64,000 bases of DNA from Bacteroidales bacterium (GTDB lineage: Bacteria; Bacteroidota; Bacteroidia; Bacteroidales; UBA932), in the NCBI GenBank assembly GCA_017412645.1, contig JAFPWX010000017.1, forward strand, positions 62,001 to 126,000, written 5' to 3'. The notes under the pieces were generated by a model. The model did no database searches, was not told where the DNA came from, and was given only the letters and a program-made list of their open reading frames with translations. Shown here in pieces: positions 41,372 to 51,186 of this stretch (the first letter of the stretch is position 1; each line of letters starts with the position of its first letter). The position numbers and the translations under genes are program-made.

Positions 41372-42839
41372 ATTCTTTGTTGTCAAGGTTATACTTTGAA
41401 TAAACCACCTGGGTGTCGGGGATGGGATAATAGCGGTGGCACGGAAGGACATTGCCCAGCAGAGTGCTGTAGTCGTTGTATTCTACCACGCTCTTATACC
41501 AGATGTCCCAGCGGACGAGGTCGAACTTGCGCTGGAACTCGCCGAAGAGTTCGCGGGCGCGCTCGAGACGTATCTCTTCCTGCAGGCGTACATCGGTGCG
41601 GAAGACGTAGTCGGAAAGGCCCGCACGGTTACGTGTCATATTGAGATACCGGACGCTTTCCGCACTGCTGCCAGTTTCGCACAGGGCTTCCGCCTTGAGG
41701 AGAAGGGCTCCGGCATAGCGGAACACCTTGTAGTTGTTGTGGTCGGCCGAGGCCTTCATTCCCGGGCACCAGAACTTGGGTCCCATCCACGGACGGGTCG
41801 CGTTCTTCAGGCTGGTGAAAATCTCGCCTTCGTAAGCCCAGGCATAATTGATGTCCTTGCGCAGGTCTTTACCCATTCTCGGCTGCAGGCCCTGGCTGAA
41901 AAACACACAGGGCTGCGCGCTCTGCCAGGTGGTCGCCTCGTTGCCGAGTTCGGGAATATGAATTCCGTCGTAGATATCGTCCTTGTTGCGCTTGGGAGTG
42001 GTTACGCAGGCCACGTTGGAGGTGTAGTTGAGTCCGCCTTCGACGTAGGTGTGCTGAACTTCGAATATGGATTCCGGCGTATTCTTGTTGCGCCAGAGCG
42101 TATTCTCGGTGAGATCGTATTTCGAGAGGTCGCCGTAGATGTCTTCCAGATGGCCGACCGCTTCGATGACCGCGTCCCAGTCCTTGTTCCATGCGGCCAT
42201 CTCGGCTATGAGCATATAGGCCATGGATGCTCCCAGGCGGGCGCCTTCATTATCCGACGTACGTGTCTGGGCGGCCAGCGGAGCAATCTCCTGAAGGTCG
42301 CGTACGAGCGCCGCCCTGGTGGAATCGGCCGACATCCTGGGAAGGACTGCGATCCGCTCGAGGGCGGCATTGTCGAGAATCGGTTCCAGGTAGAACGGGA
42401 CATCCCCGAAGAAGGACGTGAGCAACCAGTAGTACAGGCCGCGCAGCGCCTTGGCTTCGCAGAGGAGAGACATCCTCTGTTCTTCAGTGACGGCATCGGT
42501 CTTTTCTATTCCGTAAACTGCGAAATTGCAGCGGCGTATGCCCTGGTAACACTGGTCCCACACGGTGGCGCCGAAACGCGGCTTTACCGGAGAGATGTCC
42601 AACTGCGCATCCAGGGTGCCGGACGCTATCCACATTATGTCGGTAGCACATTCTGTCGCCATAAAGAAAGGAGCGGTATAGATGCTCTTTATCGGCTGGT
42701 AGCAGCCGTTCACTACGCTCTGGCATTCGGAATACTTGCGGAAGAAGTTGTCCGGGGAGGAAAGGGCGTCGGTGTTCTCGTCGAGGGAACAGGACGTTAC
42801 AGCCAGGGCCATTATCAGAATCTTATATAATTTTTTCAT
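41352..42839 (-). CDS. SusD-like outer-membrane lipoprotein (second pair)
   Basis: A 495-residue SusD/RagB protein. MKKLYKILIMALAVTSC gives the lipobox, followed by SLDENTDALSSPDNFF. TPR-like ALRGLYYWLLTSFFGDVPFY and the C-terminal IRLERARELFGEFQRKFDLV block are typical. It pairs with the SusC encoded five bases upstream. The sequence around the ligand-binding face cannot be used to name the substrate. The locus holds phosphoesterases rather than glycosidases, so the ligand may carry phosphate. Confidence 0.92.
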   Translation of the reverse strand: MKKLYKILIMALAVTSCSLDENTDALSSPDNFFRKYSECQSVVNGCYQPIKSIYTAPFFMATECATDIMWIASGTLDAQLDISPVKPRFGATVWDQCYQGIRRCNFAVYGIEKTDAVTEEQRMSLLCEAKALRGLYYWLLTSFFGDVPFYLEPILDNAALERIAVLPRMSADSTRAALVRDLQEIAPLAAQTRTSDNEGARLGASMAYMLIAEMAAWNKDWDAVIEAVGHLEDIYGDLSKYDLTENTLWRNKNTPESIFEVQHTYVEGGLNYTSNVACVTTPKRNKDDIYDGIHIPELGNEATTWQSAQPCVFFSQGLQPRMGKDLRKDINYAWAYEGEIFTSLKNATRPWMGPKFWCPGMKASADHNNYKVFRYAGALLLKAEALCETGSSAESVRYLNMTRNRAGLSDYVFRTDVRLQEEIRLERARELFGEFQRKFDLVRWDIWYKSVVEYNDYSTLLGNVLPCHRYYPIPDTQVVYSKYNLDNKEYAQYGM

Positions 42840-42844
42840 GGCTA

Positions 42845-45800
42845 TTAGTATCTGACTTGAACCGAGAATGTGATGGTACGGGCTTTCGGGTATGCCCCGA
42901 TATCCGCACGACGCAAGGTAGAGGATGATCCCTCCGAACTCACGTCCGGATCGAAGCCGTTGTAGTTCTTCCAGAGATACAGGTTGTCTCCGGAAAGCGT
43001 GAAGGTAATATCCCTGAGATAACGCTTCTTGAGATTGAGGGTGTAGCCGAGGCTGACGGTCTTGATCCTCAGGTAGGAAGCGTCGTGGATAAGGAAGTCG
43101 GAAGGAATGGCGACGTCGGTGTAGCCGGCACGGGGGATATTGCTTTCCGGATTCCTCTCGGGATGCCAGGAATTGAGCATATACCGGTACTGGTTGGTGT
43201 ACATACCGCCCGACATATAGAATTCGCCGTAGTTGTAAATCTTTCCTCCCAGCGAATACGAGAGGTAAACACCCAGCTTCCAGTTGTTCCAGTAGAAGGA
43301 GTTCTGGAGACCGCCGTAGATGAACGGATCGGCATTGCCCTGATAGATAAGGTCGAGCTGGTTGAGTACCCCGTCGTGGTTGATATCATAGTAGCGCGGC
43401 GTTCCGTCTTCCCACTTGGAGGTGAGGCTCACATAGGAATTGGTCACCTCGTTGCGGGCACGCTCTTCGTCGTTCTTCCATACGCCGGCGTACTTGAATC
43501 CCCAGAGGGAGTTGAGGGGATAGCCTGCGACATAGCCGTACATGCGGTACGGATTGTTTCCCGGAGAATCCAGGGCGGAGACGAAATCTTCGGAGCCGAT
43601 GTCGAGCACCATCTGATCGTTGTGAGAAATCGTGAAGGTGGTGGTCCACTGGAACTTCTTGGTTTCAATGTTACGAGTGTCAAGGGTAAACTCGACGCCC
43701 TGGTTGGAAACCTTGCCGAGGTTCATCATATGGTTGTGGAAGCCCGTCTGCTGGGCCACCTGAACCTGGAGCAGAAGGTCGGAAGTGTATGACTTGTATG
43801 CCTCTGCCGTGAAGATGATCCTGTCTTTCAGGAAGGAGCCTTCGATTGCCAGGTTATAGGAATCTGTCTTTTCCCAGGTGAGTTCCGGCTGATTGAGTCT
43901 GCTCTGATAGAACGATACCGGCTGGGTGCCGTCGAAGATGTATCCTCCGGTGGTGGAGGACAGGGCGGCCAGGGAATAATAGGCGCTGATGGCATCGTTT
44001 CCGGTACGGCCGGCGGAGAACCTCACGGATAGGTTGTTCACCCACGGCAGGGCCTTCATGAAGCGCTCGTTAGAGATATTCCACCTGATTGCCGCCGACG
44101 GGAAAGGCGCCCATTTGTGGTTGGACGCGAAGTTCGACGCACCGTCGTAACGCATGGTCGCAGTGATGTAATAACGGGAATCGTAGTTCCAGTCGAGACG
44201 GCCGAAGAAAGACATCTTCTTGCGTTCGCTCATGGAGGTTCCCGCGGAATAGGTCTGCTTGTCGAGCACGGCGTTCATATTATTCCATTTCACCTCGTCG
44301 TCCATATATCCCTTTCCCGAAAGGGAGAAGTTGCGGGTGTTGAAATTATATGTGGAGAAACCTACCAGCGGCACGAGGGTGTGTTTGCCGAAAGAGCCGT
44401 GATACATCGCCGTGGTTTCGGTGGACATTGAGTTCTCGTGGTATTCCGCCCTCTGGGCGTCGCCGCCCTGGTTCTGCGTACGGTTGGGCAGGTTGCCGGG
44501 ATCGTAACGGAATGTTGAACGGAAATAGTTATAGTACGAGAACAGGCTCTTGATGTGCAGGTCCTTTATGGGATTCAGTTCCGCATTGAAGGAGTGGTTG
44601 CTGGAATGACGCTCGGTCTGGTAGTCGATGAGGTCTATCTTGGAGCGCGGGGTGTTGATCTTGGAGCCCAGGTTATACAGGGGGTTCTCGGAATCGGTCA
44701 CCTTGATCATCGGCGAGAGGTACTGGGCCGCTCCCCACCACTCCTTACCGCCGATGGACGTGGTGTTCTCGTCGGTGATACGGTAGGTATAGGAGCCATT
44801 GTATCCCACCTTGAGCCAGGGGAACAGATTGCGGTCAACCTTTATTCGGCCGGTGAAACGCCTCTGGCCCGTTCCGTCCACGATACCCTCCGTGTCGTTG
44901 TAAGAGAGGGAGGTGAAGTAGGAATGGCTCTTGTCGCCTCCGGTAACGGAAAGACCGTAGTTCTGGTTTACGGCCCTGCGGGTAATCTCCTTTATCCAGT
45001 CGGTTCCTTCGCCGAGGCTGAGCGGGTCGGGATAGACGGTGCCGCTCAGAGGAGTCGAGGCACCAACCGCGGAATGGCTGGCGTCTTTGCCGAAATAGGC
45101 GTAGTCGTTACGATACTGGGCGAACTCGGATGCGTTCATTATATCGAGGCTTCTCGGCAGTTCCGCTATACCCAGGTCGGCCTTGAAGGAGATGCGCGGA
45201 TGGTCGCTTCCCATACCCGCCTTGGTGGTGACGATAATAACGCCGTTCGCGCCCCTGGAACCGTATATTGCGGTGGAGGAAGCGTCCTTCAGGACAGAGA
45301 TGGAAGCGATATCGTCCGAGTTGATATCGTTCAGGTCGTGGATGGCATCGGTGATTCCGTCCACGATGATGAGCGGCTCGTTGGAAGCAGTGATGGAACG
45401 TGTTCCGCGGATACGGATGGTGGTGGTGGAGCCGGGAGCTCCGTCGGTGGACATGAAGTCCGCACCGGCGATACGGCCCTGAAGGGCGTTGTCCACAGAA
45501 AGCACCGGAGCATCCTTGATATCGGTCATCTTGACGGAAGCTACCGAACCGGTCAGGTCGGTTTTCTTGGACGTACCGTAACCGATGACAACCAGATCCT
45601 CTATCACATTGGCCTCTTCGCGCAGGGAAAAGTCGATGGTCTTGCGGCCGTCCACCTTTTCCGAAACACTCTCATATCCAAGACACTCCACAGAAAGGGT
45701 CGCGTCGGCCGCGGCTTTGATGGAATATCTGCCGTCCAGGTCGGTGGTAACACCGTTCCTGGTGCCTTTCACCAGTACCGCCGCACCGGGGAGAGGCTCT

Positions 45801-45910
45801 CCGGTAGCGTCGCTCACAACACCGGTGACGGTGATGGTCTGCGCCCATGCGGCTGTGCCGATTATCAGCGTAAGCACTGCCAGAATTGTCTTTTTAATAA
45901 TTCCGTTCAT
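42845..45910 (-). CDS. SusC-like TonB-dependent transporter (second pair)
   Basis: A 1021-residue SusC/RagA transporter. Signal peptide (1-24, ending AAWAQ), carboxypeptidase-regulatory-like domain (about 27-98, TGVVSDATGEPLPGAAVLV), TonB box at 103-112 (IEDLVVIGYG), plug (about 115-230, with IRIRGTRSI, EPLIIVDGI and TAIYGSRGANGVIIVTTK) and barrel ending RTITFSVQVRY. It has no STN domain. It follows a lipoprotein gene by four bases and precedes its SusD by five, within the ECF-regulated array. Confidence 0.95.
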   Translation of the reverse strand: MNGIIKKTILAVLTLIIGTAAWAQTITVTGVVSDATGEPLPGAAVLVKGTRNGVTTDLDGRYSIKAAADATLSVECLGYESVSEKVDGRKTIDFSLREEANVIEDLVVIGYGTSKKTDLTGSVASVKMTDIKDAPVLSVDNALQGRIAGADFMSTDGAPGSTTTIRIRGTRSITASNEPLIIVDGITDAIHDLNDINSDDIASISVLKDASSTAIYGSRGANGVIIVTTKAGMGSDHPRISFKADLGIAELPRSLDIMNASEFAQYRNDYAYFGKDASHSAVGASTPLSGTVYPDPLSLGEGTDWIKEITRRAVNQNYGLSVTGGDKSHSYFTSLSYNDTEGIVDGTGQRRFTGRIKVDRNLFPWLKVGYNGSYTYRITDENTTSIGGKEWWGAAQYLSPMIKVTDSENPLYNLGSKINTPRSKIDLIDYQTERHSSNHSFNAELNPIKDLHIKSLFSYYNYFRSTFRYDPGNLPNRTQNQGGDAQRAEYHENSMSTETTAMYHGSFGKHTLVPLVGFSTYNFNTRNFSLSGKGYMDDEVKWNNMNAVLDKQTYSAGTSMSERKKMSFFGRLDWNYDSRYYITATMRYDGASNFASNHKWAPFPSAAIRWNISNERFMKALPWVNNLSVRFSAGRTGNDAISAYYSLAALSSTTGGYIFDGTQPVSFYQSRLNQPELTWEKTDSYNLAIEGSFLKDRIIFTAEAYKSYTSDLLLQVQVAQQTGFHNHMMNLGKVSNQGVEFTLDTRNIETKKFQWTTTFTISHNDQMVLDIGSEDFVSALDSPGNNPYRMYGYVAGYPLNSLWGFKYAGVWKNDEERARNEVTNSYVSLTSKWEDGTPRYYDINHDGVLNQLDLIYQGNADPFIYGGLQNSFYWNNWKLGVYLSYSLGGKIYNYGEFYMSGGMYTNQYRYMLNSWHPERNPESNIPRAGYTDVAIPSDFLIHDASYLRIKTVSLGYTLNLKKRYLRDITFTLSGDNLYLWKNYNGFDPDVSSEGSSSTLRRADIGAYPKARTITFSVQVRY

Positions 45911-45914
45911 AGGC

Positions 45915-46979
45915 TTATTCAGTATTGATGGTAGTCATGATTTTATCTTTCCCGCTGCCTTCGTTCTCAGCATAGAAGTCCTCGTCCACATCGGGAACGA
46001 GCCTGGTTATGCTGATGTCGTCAAGGAAGAGTCGGGAGCAACCCTCGGAAGTGTCGGTGCCGGAGGTGATCTTGATTCGCGTGGTGGCGGTCATCTGGTT
46101 TGAGTCGCTGTCGGCAATGAAAACAAGGAACCAGCTGTCTGATCCGAAGAAATCCTCCTTGTTCTGGATGTATGGTGCCTCAAGGTCTATCCACGTCTGT
46201 TCCGTCTCAGCATAATCCCTGATGAATCCTCCCCCGGTGACTTCGACGCGGAAGTGGTTGTCGTCCTTTGAACCGACCTTTTCTTTGAAGGCGGCGGCAC
46301 GGAACGAAACCATAAGGAGAGTGTCGAAACGGAAGCTGTCGTTCCTCGGGGTGAGCACGCTGCCACGGTGGGCCTCCTTATCGCCGAGACGGATGTAGCC
46401 TACACGGCCGTAACAGCGGCCAAGGGTGTCCGAGCCTACGGGTTCAGATGAGAATCCCCTGTCCTTGAGGGCAGCGGTCCAATTGTCCAGCGGCGTATCG
46501 GAGATATCCGACCACGGATCGGCGCTGCCGTAGGTCCAGGCCGAAAAATCTTCGACAACACGGTCGGTCGCACCCTGCCTTACAGGAAGGAATACTCCGA
46601 AATCTTCACCTGGCACCACCGCTGACAGGGTGCCGACCCTTCTGGCATACCAGACTCCAGGATAACGGTCGGGATAACTGAGCGTAATTCTGTACACGCC
46701 CTTTGTCCCTGTGGGTTCGAATTCCTCGATCTTCGCCCACGGATACGTTGCGGCATCCTGCCAGAACAGGTCTATCTCCTTGTCGAAGGAACTCTTGAGA
46801 TAGAGCGTCCTGGTTCCTGCAAGAACACTGACAGCCGCTTCCTTCATCGGTTCATCGGAACAGTCCGCCTGGGCGTGAAAACTCAGCTTGTCTTCACGCG
46901 TCTGGCCGGTCTGCTCCTTGGAACAGGAAAGCACGACAGCAGCGATGCCGATTGCAATAAGCAGTTTCTTTAAATACAT
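45915..46979 (-). CDS. Lipoprotein of unknown function
   Basis: A 354-residue lipoprotein (MYLKKLLIAIGIAAVVLSC). I recognise no named domain. The N-terminal 130 residues look like one Ig-like unit (RTLYLKSSFDKEIDLFWQD); the rest has features of a carbohydrate-binding jelly roll (SFRAAAFKEKVGSKDDNHF, SWFLVFIADSDS, RLFLDDISITRL). The last motif, LDDISI, is common at the end of CBM-like domains and also appears in the neighbouring 820-residue EEP protein (LDNVSI). It sits between the first EEP gene and the second SusC gene and probably has a surface binding role. Confidence 0.65.
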   Translation of the reverse strand: MYLKKLLIAIGIAAVVLSCSKEQTGQTREDKLSFHAQADCSDEPMKEAAVSVLAGTRTLYLKSSFDKEIDLFWQDAATYPWAKIEEFEPTGTKGVYRITLSYPDRYPGVWYARRVGTLSAVVPGEDFGVFLPVRQGATDRVVEDFSAWTYGSADPWSDISDTPLDNWTAALKDRGFSSEPVGSDTLGRCYGRVGYIRLGDKEAHRGSVLTPRNDSFRFDTLLMVSFRAAAFKEKVGSKDDNHFRVEVTGGGFIRDYAETEQTWIDLEAPYIQNKEDFFGSDSWFLVFIADSDSNQMTATTRIKITSGTDTSEGCSRLFLDDISITRLVPDVDEDFYAENEGSGKDKIMTTINTE

Positions 46980-46990
46980 TTTATTGATTG

Positions 46991-49453
46991 TTAGTACTTT
47001 ACATCAACCAAAACAGGCCTGTGGTCGGAGGGACGGCAGAAGTAGCCGCTGACGGTATTGTCCTGATACAGCAGGGTCCAGTCGTCAACAATTATCATTG
47101 CGTTCTGCACGCCCTCGTATGCCTTCGGCGTGGCATAAAACATATCCATTCTCTCGAAATCCTTATTTACGGAACTCAGCCAGTTGCCCCGCCAGTACTC
47201 GCCGATTACGTCTATCAGGTTGGAGTTGTTCCTTAGGTAATTCTGGGCGAGATAGTCCGTGTGAGAGGCGCCTTTGTTATAATACCACTCGTCCACGGAA
47301 CTGGGGCAGTTGAAGTCTCCCATCATAAAGAGGTAGTCCACTCCGCTGTAGTCCGAGAGTAGGTTGTTCACAATATTCTTCATCTCGTTCTCGCGTTCTA
47401 TATCACCTTCACGGGCAGCCTGCGACGCCGGGCGCTCGGATTCCGCTATGCCCCTTGCGTAATCTGCCGGCCACAGATGCGTGGACAGGAAATGAAGGTC
47501 CTTGCCGCCGATGGTAACCCGAACCACAGCTGCTCCGTGGGCCACTTCCGATGTCTCCAGCTCCTTCAATTTGGTTATCGGATATTTGGAAGTTATCATC
47601 TCGGGATAGTTGTCTTTCTGACAAGACATGGTATAGTTGTGGCCATAGCGCTTTGCAAGGGCTGGCCATCCGCTTTCGAGGGTACGGGCGCTGCTTTTGA
47701 GCCATTCGCCTTTTTCGTCGTATAAAGAACGGGCCTCGCAGAACACGCAGACATCGGGTTTGTATTTATTGAGCCAGGCGACGAAGTTGTTGTAGTTATT
47801 GGCCTGGTCAGACCACATTCCGCACTGGATATTCCAGTAGAGTATGCGGATTCCGTTCACCGGCGTGCGGCGGTATTTGGCTATAGAGATGCTGACATTG
47901 TCGAGATAGAAACCATGGTAGCCGCCTTCCTCAAGAGCCGTGGTGAGACGGATCTGAGTTGCGTTGTTGACATTCTCCACATACATCACAACATGGCGCC
48001 ACTGCTTTGCGGCGGGAGTGCTGGTGGGAACGGGAACGCTGGCCGCGGAGATGGCCCATCTTCCTCCGCATCCTTCGTACCGGCAGAGTTTGTTGTCAAG
48101 CACGGCCTGCTCCCCGTCAACGGTGACGCTTGAAACGATTCCGCTGTTGTATGTCTCCAGACAGACCTGGTCTTTGAAACCGACACGCGGACAATAGTCG
48201 AAAGAAATCTCCAGATCGCAGAGTTCGCTGATTCCAAGGTCCGGGGCCTGGAAGATGCCCCTCGTGGCGTCAGCGGTTCCAACTCCAAGGTAACCCTGGT
48301 ATTCCTGACAGTGATGCAACAGAAGATAGTCGCCAAGGTTACGGCTTCGGACGTAAGAGCCGCTCATTGAATGATAACCCTCAACTGTCTTTCCGGAAGC
48401 CTGGGACAGGGAGCCGCCCTGAATATATCCGCTGCCTGCCCAGGTATATTCGGCATTCTTGAATGCGTGCTCATAACCGGTCAGGGAGGAGCCGTAACTC
48501 GAAGAAGTCTCAACTCCATCCGGAGAGAATCCGAAGGTAGAGTATCCGCCAACGTAGTCTCCTCCCCACGCGAAATTGTCAAAGCCCTCGTAGAAAAGAA
48601 GGTTTTTGCTTGGAGACCAGTTGGCCTTCGCCTCATATACTTCGCCTGCCTTGAGGCTGGTGACGTTGAGGTCGAGAGTGATTCTCTTATGGGACATGTC
48701 GCATATGTTCAGCTTGAGACCGTCCGGGTATTCGCCGGGGGCGAGGAGAAGGACAAACTGCCCGCCGGAAGAAAGACTTACTCCGGTCCCCCTGTTGGTG
48801 CAGTTAAGCACCGTGAAAGGAAGGGCCTTTGTGATGGAAAGCGTTTTCTTGGACGCCTGGTAGCTGCCAATACCGGAGATTGGCACTCCCGCGTCTATCT
48901 TGATCGAAGAGATTTTTGCGTCTCCGCTCAAGGTCAGCTTTACTGCCGCTACGAGCGGGGTCATCTTAAGCACATTGCCGTCCTCGGAGGAATAGCTGCC
49001 ATAGAGGGGCAGTGCGTCAATGTCCTTAGTGAGACAATGATAGAAGGACATCGGAGGAATCACCACGTTCACGTAGCGCGACAATCCGTAGTACATCGCA
49101 GATTCCTCCCTGTAAAGAACGGCATTGTACGATGCGGCCGCGTCTGCCTCGATGTACGGTTCGCCGTTTTCCGTGAGCAGGATCGGATAATCCACACCGC
49201 TTATGCTCACCCTGAAAGCAGACCAGTCGAAAGTAGAGATTCCTGCGGCTTGGCGCACAGAGTTATCGCTTTCTGCCAGGTAGAAACGCACTTTTCCGTC
49301 CACTACCGTTATCGGATCTCCGGGACGGATGGATTCTTCTGTCTTGTCGTTGATGTCTTCTTTGTTGTTTTTCCCGTTATCCGAAGGTTCCCCTTCGCAG
49401 GCAGCGAAGAGCAGCCCCAGGATAAGAAACGCATATAATCTGTTGTTTTTCAT
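46991..49453 (-). CDS. Multidomain lipoprotein with C-terminal EEP phosphoesterase
   Basis: An 820-residue lipoprotein (MKNNRLYAFLILGLLFAAC). A fimbrillin-like region (about 45-290) is followed by a jelly-roll, CBM-like domain (about 290-525, from NLLFYEGFDNFAWGG to YHGFYLDNVSISI) and an EEP domain (about 533-820). EEP residues are intact: LYWNIQCGMWSD (Asn), CVFCEARS (Glu), FLSTHLWP (His), MMGDFNCP (Asp/Asn), RMDMFYATP and RPSDHRPVLV (Asp, His). It is a paralogue of the 320-residue EEP enzyme, here tethered and joined to binding modules. It directly follows the SusD of the first pair, one base apart. Confidence 0.85.
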   Translation of the reverse strand: MKNNRLYAFLILGLLFAACEGEPSDNGKNNKEDINDKTEESIRPGDPITVVDGKVRFYLAESDNSVRQAAGISTFDWSAFRVSISGVDYPILLTENGEPYIEADAAASYNAVLYREESAMYYGLSRYVNVVIPPMSFYHCLTKDIDALPLYGSYSSEDGNVLKMTPLVAAVKLTLSGDAKISSIKIDAGVPISGIGSYQASKKTLSITKALPFTVLNCTNRGTGVSLSSGGQFVLLLAPGEYPDGLKLNICDMSHKRITLDLNVTSLKAGEVYEAKANWSPSKNLLFYEGFDNFAWGGDYVGGYSTFGFSPDGVETSSSYGSSLTGYEHAFKNAEYTWAGSGYIQGGSLSQASGKTVEGYHSMSGSYVRSRNLGDYLLLHHCQEYQGYLGVGTADATRGIFQAPDLGISELCDLEISFDYCPRVGFKDQVCLETYNSGIVSSVTVDGEQAVLDNKLCRYEGCGGRWAISAASVPVPTSTPAAKQWRHVVMYVENVNNATQIRLTTALEEGGYHGFYLDNVSISIAKYRRTPVNGIRILYWNIQCGMWSDQANNYNNFVAWLNKYKPDVCVFCEARSLYDEKGEWLKSSARTLESGWPALAKRYGHNYTMSCQKDNYPEMITSKYPITKLKELETSEVAHGAAVVRVTIGGKDLHFLSTHLWPADYARGIAESERPASQAAREGDIERENEMKNIVNNLLSDYSGVDYLFMMGDFNCPSSVDEWYYNKGASHTDYLAQNYLRNNSNLIDVIGEYWRGNWLSSVNKDFERMDMFYATPKAYEGVQNAMIIVDDWTLLYQDNTVSGYFCRPSDHRPVLVDVKY

Positions 49454-49454
49454 A

Positions 49455-51182
49455 TCATTCCCAATTGGGGTTTTGAACTACGGCACCGCCGGTCAGAACA
49501 ATGTCGTCAGTGGGTATGGGGAAGAGATAATCCCTGTCTTCCCTCCAGTTGCGCGGGACGTTTGAGAAACGCACGATATTTCCGCTCGTCCCCTCGGTAA
49601 GCGAAAGGTCGTCTATGTTGGAATAAGCCATTCCGCTTTCAACGGCTGGGGCTTCTCCGGAATAGATACAGAAGTCGTCGGTGCCACTACCGTCGAGGTC
49701 GTAGGAGCCGGGGCCTGGGAAATACATTCCCCTGAACGGGCGGTCGAAGCGTTTACCTTCTTTCCATCGCATAATATCCCAGTAGCGGAAGCCCTCACAG
49801 ATGAGCTCGATGGTCCTTTCCCTGCGTATCTCCAGTATCACGCCTTTGTGGGCTCCGGTAACGTTCTTGTATCCGGTAAGGGGATTGGAAAGGAACGGGT
49901 CCGGATCGGAATCGGCCGCAGCAAGAATCAGCGGTGGCATTCCGGCACGGGCGCGAAGCAGGCAAACCGTAGCATCGAGGTCGTCCTGGGTGATGGTTCC
50001 AAGCTCCGCCTTCGCCTCCGCATAGTTCAGATAAGTTTCTGCTATACGGAAAAGAGGAAGGTCATTTTCGGATGTGTTGGAGATATCGTACTTCGGCTCT
50101 CCCACATACTTCACGATCTGGTATCCGGTGAGGGTGGCGTTCATATCTGGAGCAACCCAAACCTTGCTGCCCACGCGTGTATACCCCGGAGTGCGTATGG
50201 TCTGAGAAAGGCGCGGGTCTCTGTTCTGGCATTCCTGTATGAAGCTCATCGTGCCAAAACCGGGGATATCGGTAAAGCGGCTTCCGTCTGCATTGAGGTA
50301 GCTGTCCACAATATCTTTCAATACCCCGGAACGCCCCATTGTAGTGGATGTAAAATAGTCGTTCACGTTGTGGGTGATACACATTGAAAGGCCGTAAGCC
50401 TGGGAGAGTATCACTTCCTGCCTGATGGTTTTCAAACTGCGGAAAAGGTCTCCGTAGGGAGTGTCTCCCGCGGTGTACAGGGAATAACCGCCGTTTTCCA
50501 TGAGTTCCCTGCTGGCATTCACACACTCCGCCAGACAGTCTTCCCACCCGGAAATGCCGTGGTACTTGCGGAAGGTGCCTTCGAAAAGGAAGATGCGGCT
50601 TTTCAACGCAAGCGCCGTCCAGCGGGTCACCCTGTAGTCTTCGTGCCTGTCGGGAAGGACAGATGCGGCCTCGTCGATATCGGACAGTACGTGCTGCATG
50701 ATGAGGACCCTGGAATCCCTTCCTTTGTACAGGTTGGCGTCGTTCGTTCCGAGAGTATGCTCGAACCACGGCACGTCGCCGAATCGCCGCACTTTGTCGT
50801 AGTAGAACCACGCCCGGAAGAACTTCGCGAGTCCAACGTATTCCCTGCGAGCTGAAGTGTCGCTGCACTGGTCGGCGCGCTCGAGGAAGAAATTGATGTC
50901 GCGCAGGTCGCCCCATGTCCAGTGACTGTCTTTTGACGATACGAAACGGGAACCGCGGACCTCGGGGGCGAGAGTGCTCTTGATGATGATGTCGGCCCCT
51001 TCGTTGAAGATGTCCATGCCCGACGGCAGCATGCGGTAGAACTGGTTTGTGTAGAGCCGGCACTGCTCCTCGTCCTTAAAGAACTCTCCGACCGGCAGGG
51101 CATCTTCGGGTTCCCTGGTAAGGAAATCCGAGCAGGCGGTGAGAGCCAGGAGGCTTGCGATTATGAGAAGTCGTCTTGCCAT
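49455..51182 (-). CDS. SusD-like outer-membrane lipoprotein (first pair of the ECF locus)
   Basis: A 575-residue SusD/RagB protein. The signal MARRLLIIASLLALTAC is followed by SDFLTREPEDALPVGEFF, the usual SusD opening. The conserved AKFFRAWFYYDKVRRFGDVP and LALKSRIFLFEGTFRKYHG TPR segments and the C-terminal RERTIELICEGFRYWDIMRW block are present; it ends VVQNPNWE. It pairs with the STN-bearing SusC encoded four bases upstream. It is longer than the other SusD proteins in the window. Confidence 0.93.
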   Translation of the reverse strand: MARRLLIIASLLALTACSDFLTREPEDALPVGEFFKDEEQCRLYTNQFYRMLPSGMDIFNEGADIIIKSTLAPEVRGSRFVSSKDSHWTWGDLRDINFFLERADQCSDTSARREYVGLAKFFRAWFYYDKVRRFGDVPWFEHTLGTNDANLYKGRDSRVLIMQHVLSDIDEAASVLPDRHEDYRVTRWTALALKSRIFLFEGTFRKYHGISGWEDCLAECVNASRELMENGGYSLYTAGDTPYGDLFRSLKTIRQEVILSQAYGLSMCITHNVNDYFTSTTMGRSGVLKDIVDSYLNADGSRFTDIPGFGTMSFIQECQNRDPRLSQTIRTPGYTRVGSKVWVAPDMNATLTGYQIVKYVGEPKYDISNTSENDLPLFRIAETYLNYAEAKAELGTITQDDLDATVCLLRARAGMPPLILAAADSDPDPFLSNPLTGYKNVTGAHKGVILEIRRERTIELICEGFRYWDIMRWKEGKRFDRPFRGMYFPGPGSYDLDGSGTDDFCIYSGEAPAVESGMAYSNIDDLSLTEGTSGNIVRFSNVPRNWREDRDYLFPIPTDDIVLTGGAVVQNPNWE

Positions 51183-51186
51183 GTCG

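Noticed and set aside
41436-42830. 464-codon plus-strand ORF opposite a SusD gene, with a similar one (44555-45928) opposite SusC
   Set aside because: Shadows of well-supported SusD and SusC genes.
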